Shown here in pieces: positions 61,871 through 64,000 of a stretch of DNA of 64,000 bases. Below the pieces are notes generated by a model. It saw nothing but the letters and a program-made list of their open reading frames with translations. It was not told where the DNA came from and searched no databases. How positions within the stretch are numbered: the first letter of the stretch is position 1; every line of letters begins with the position of its first letter. The position numbers and the translations under genes were made by a program. Source of the stretch: an uncultured Sphingomonadaceae bacterium (GTDB taxonomy: Bacteria > Pseudomonadota > Alphaproteobacteria > Sphingomonadales > Sphingomonadaceae); assembly GCA_947493215.1 (NCBI GenBank), contig CANLQE010000004.1:62001-126000 (forward strand), given 5' to 3'.

Positions 61871-62749
61871 ATGAGCGACATTTCTAAAAGTCGGAAAATC
61901 ACGTTAATGCTTGCCACGCTTGCAATATTAGCGCCAAGCAGCGTTTCTGCGCAGCAGGAAATGCCAGAAGCCGAAACCGATATTACCGTAACTGGTTTGC
62001 CGCCGGCTGACCTATCTGGCTTGGCGGAAGGGCCAGAGATCGAAGGCTTTATTTCCGCGCGTAAAGCCGACAGGATGCAAGTCACGAGTGTCGATGGCAC
62101 CAACACAGCAATCACTGTTGCTGAAGCCACCGAAATCAAAGCCAGCAAGGGCTTTTTAGGCATAGGTCGCAGCAAACTTGGTGCCGACTCGCTGCTGAAC
62201 GGCCTGCCGGTTACCGTCGAGACCGTGCAATGGGGCGATGGCCTGGTAGCTAGCAAGGTCAAATTGCGTAACAATGACCTTAAGACGGCGACTATGATCC
62301 GTACGGGCACGAACCAGGGCTTTGCAGAGCAGACGGCGGCGACCGACGCACTCCGCAGCCGCGTAGGTGACATTGATCAGTATAATATCAAAGGCACGAC
62401 AAACGTGAATTTCGATACTGGCAAGGCGGTGCTTTCCGCTCAGGACAAAGCCGAGCTTTGCAATACCGCGGCCCAGGCCGAGGCGATGGACAATGCGCTC
62501 CTTCTGGTTGTCGGTTATACGGATTCAACTGGAGACTATGAATTTAACCAACGGCTCAGCGAAAAACGAGCCAGTCGCGTTGTCAATTATATGCAACAAG
62601 AATGCGGCTGGAAACCCTATCGTATGCTGACCCCCACCGGGATGGCCGAAGCGGATCCGCTGGCGGACAATAGCACACGAGAAGGCAAGGCACAGAACCG
62701 CCGCGTTGCAGTGAATATTATGGTCAGCAAGAGCGTTGAAGGCCTGTAA
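61871..62749 (+). CDS. OmpA family protein
   Basis: A 292-residue exported protein. The signal peptide ends near SVSAQQ. An N-terminal beta domain of about 130 residues (ITVTGLPPADLSG, EIEGFISARKADRMQVTSVD) precedes the OmpA C-terminal peptidoglycan-binding domain: NVNFDTGKAVLSAQDKAEL, then LLVVGYTDSTGDYEFNQRLS and EKRASRVVNYM, ending with AQNRRVAVNI. That domain carries the Asp and Arg that bind diaminopimelate. It would tether the envelope to peptidoglycan or serve as a structural lipoprotein-like factor. It is followed by a terminator. Confidence 0.92.
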   Translation: MSDISKSRKITLMLATLAILAPSSVSAQQEMPEAETDITVTGLPPADLSGLAEGPEIEGFISARKADRMQVTSVDGTNTAITVAEATEIKASKGFLGIGRSKLGADSLLNGLPVTVETVQWGDGLVASKVKLRNNDLKTATMIRTGTNQGFAEQTAATDALRSRVGDIDQYNIKGTTNVNFDTGKAVLSAQDKAELCNTAAQAEAMDNALLLVVGYTDSTGDYEFNQRLSEKRASRVVNYMQQECGWKPYRMLTPTGMAEADPLADNSTREGKAQNRRVAVNIMVSKSVEGL

Positions 62750-62755
62750 ATAGCG

Positions 62756-62778
62756 CGGGGTGGGCTTTGTCCACCCCG
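62756..62778 (+). terminator. Rho-independent terminator after the OmpA-family gene
   Basis: An 8-bp stem (CGGGGTGG at 62756-62763, CCACCCCG at 62771-62778) with a 7-nt loop, six bases after the stop codon, is followed by TGATTTTC. The short T-run makes it a reasonable but not strong terminator. Confidence 0.75.
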
Positions 62779-63099
62779 TGATTTTCGACAGGGAACAGCC
62801 AGTCTGGTCCTGCCTTAAAATCCAAACTTAGCGGCATTGATAACGGCATGAATCTGGGTTGGCCAAACACAGCTGCCTATCTCCTTTCTACCCTTTGTGC
62901 ATCACAACTGGGTCGAAAAGGAATATCTGACATTCAAAATTTGAACAGGACTAGGGTTATGTCTGTTTAATCTCGAAGGCAGACATTGGGATTAGCTCGC
63001 TTCCACACAAGACATGGTTGGGTATTTAAATCATATTTGTTGTGCTGAAAATCGCGATTTTCGCATATATTTTCCAGCTGGTCACGCATGAGATAGGAG
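62779..63099. other. Intergenic region between OmpA-family and M23 peptidase genes
   Basis: About 320 bases between converging genes. I see no gene or strong structure here beyond the terminator at the left end. Confidence 0.45.
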
Positions 63100-64000
63100 T
63101 TACAGGCAGTCTCCACGAGAGAGGTATTTCCCATTGAAACGCATTACAACTGGTTTTCGGTATGTGCGAGTATCATCGGGAGAAATTATCGTTTGGGCAT
63201 TGATGTGAAGATGCGGCTCTTCAGTGTTTCCAGAATTTCCAACTAATCCTATCTGCGCACCAGCTTCAATATTTTGTCCTTCTTCGACCGTTACCGTGCC
63301 CTTTTTTAGATGGGCCAAAACAACATACTTGTTGTCGCACCGAAGTGTCACTTGATTGCTGCCTGATGTATCTCGAAAGCGGTTACCTGCAGGGTGATCC
63401 TCTTTGGTATTTTCCGAGGACACAACAGAGCCAGAACATGGAGCAAACACGGGTTGGTCATAAACCAAATACTCATCTGGTTCTTTGGGTTGAGGGTTAA
63501 ACACCCACGGTGACCTTGTTCTAACACCAAGATCATCTTGACGCGTGAAGTCTATCGAGTGCTTTTCATAGCGGCCTTCTGGCGACAGGGCGAGGAGATA
63601 GTGCAAGTTAAGGGCCAAAGATGCGCCACCGGACATAACACAAACACCATCGCGTTCCTTCATGGGAGATGCCAAGTCGATGTAATCACCAGCAGGGGAA
63701 AATCGTCCGCTTAAGCCCTGCCATAACAAGATGGCACCGAGACAAATACATAGAAGCGTCGGACTGTGCTTCAGCCGAAACAGGCTTAAGGAACCGGTCT
63801 GATCCGATCGATAAATGTGGATGATGGTCGCACCCGCGATTACAAAAGCATAAACCACTTTTCCAATGTTTGGCGGGTAAAACCAAAGTCCGGCTGCGAG
63901 TGTGCCAAAATACACTATCCAAGTTGCGATCAGTCGGGCAACAAGTTCCGACCGCGTTGTCGATTTCGTCAATGCCAAACCAATTATCACTAGAATCAAT
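63100..64000 (-). CDS. M23 family metallopeptidase, N-terminus beyond the window
   Basis: A 300-residue fragment that runs off the right edge. Several membrane helices (LIATWIVYFGTLAAGLWFY, VVYAFVIAGATIIHIY, and LLCICLGAILLWQGL) lead to a peptidase domain. The M23 zinc motif can be read as HSIDF (H-x-x-D), with the HxH in GNTEEPHLHI and the lysostaphin-like VLAHLKKGTVTV...GQNIEAGAQIGLVGNSG. Members cut peptide bonds in peptidoglycan or in other cell-wall peptides. The domain is followed by a short basic tail. Being membrane-bound suggests an activator or a periplasm-facing hydrolase. The true start is outside. Confidence 0.85.
   Translation of the reverse strand, partial: LILVIIGLALTKSTTRSELVARLIATWIVYFGTLAAGLWFYPPNIGKVVYAFVIAGATIIHIYRSDQTGSLSLFRLKHSPTLLCICLGAILLWQGLSGRFSPAGDYIDLASPMKERDGVCVMSGGASLALNLHYLLALSPEGRYEKHSIDFTRQDDLGVRTRSPWVFNPQPKEPDEYLVYDQPVFAPCSGSVVSSENTKEDHPAGNRFRDTSGSNQVTLRCDNKYVVLAHLKKGTVTVEEGQNIEAGAQIGLVGNSGNTEEPHLHINAQTIISPDDTRTYRKPVVMRFNGKYLSRGDCL

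Noticed and set aside
1-64000. CRISPR array, rRNA genes, riboswitches, complete insertion sequences
   Set aside because: I saw no regularly spaced repeats, rRNA-like sequence, known aptamer cores or transposase genes with terminal repeats anywhere in the window.

Overview
The window looks like chromosome of an alphaproteobacterium of the order Sphingomonadales, probably a marine sphingomonad. The evidence is gene order and protein character: popZ near valS, a TolC gene next to a PIMT-like gene, an alphaproteobacterial RNase E with an acidic/RGG insert in its S1 domain, UrcA, a CYP153-type P450 with ferredoxin, and TIGR02186 next to TauE. By eye the GC content is moderate. Genus and species are inference only.

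Layout. 1-8.6 kb: partial IMPase-family phosphatase, pmbA, an Old Yellow Enzyme, a TVP38 membrane protein, a lipoprotein-type methyltransferase, lepA and an outer-membrane barrel. 8.7-20.3 kb: envelope and RNA housekeeping, namely PBP1A, an N-acetylmuramoyl-L-alanine amidase, rne, an M48/TPR protease, a DsbA-like protein, rlmE and ppx/gppA. 20.4-24.2 kb: tRNA-Gln, the CYP153-ferredoxin pair, a GNAT remnant, UrcA and tRNA-Cys, with a roughly 35-bp palindromic repeat scattered through it. 24.4-33.7 kb: PIMT-like, tolC, popZ, an S9 peptidase, an enoyl-CoA hydratase, valS, and a GxxExxY gene with a degraded second copy. 33.7-44.7 kb: HerA-like ATPase, TIGR02186/TauE, a reduced NfrA/NfrB-like pair, an MFS transporter, and a cluster of acyl-CoA and glutathione-type enzymes up to tRNA-Leu(CAG).

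45.06-56.04 kb is an integrated island. A tyrosine integrase lies directly downstream of tRNA-Leu, and an imperfect copy of the tRNA 3' end is found about 11 kb away. Paired GGTACAA motifs sit just inside each end. The cargo looks like defence and mobile-element genes: a MrcB_N/DUF3883 nuclease-like protein divergent from an unrecognised possible nuclease; a Panacea-domain gene overlapping a small membrane-protein gene (candidate toxin-antitoxin pair); a secreted protein; a possible GvpU-like protein; a serine recombinase with res-like sites, translationally coupled to a compact protein carrying family-A polymerase-like palm motifs; a trypsin-like protease; and a small membrane protein.

56.2-64 kb returns to ordinary chromosome: GST, orphan ExbD with an operator-like palindrome, DUF2461, SDR, an orphan molybdopterin oxidoreductase, an OmpA-family protein and a partial M23 peptidase.

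The strongest candidate for something undescribed is the serine-recombinase/polymerase-palm pair at 52.2-54.1 kb. Next are the Panacea/membrane-protein pair and the divergent nuclease-like pair. All functions are read from sequence motifs; no database search was possible.
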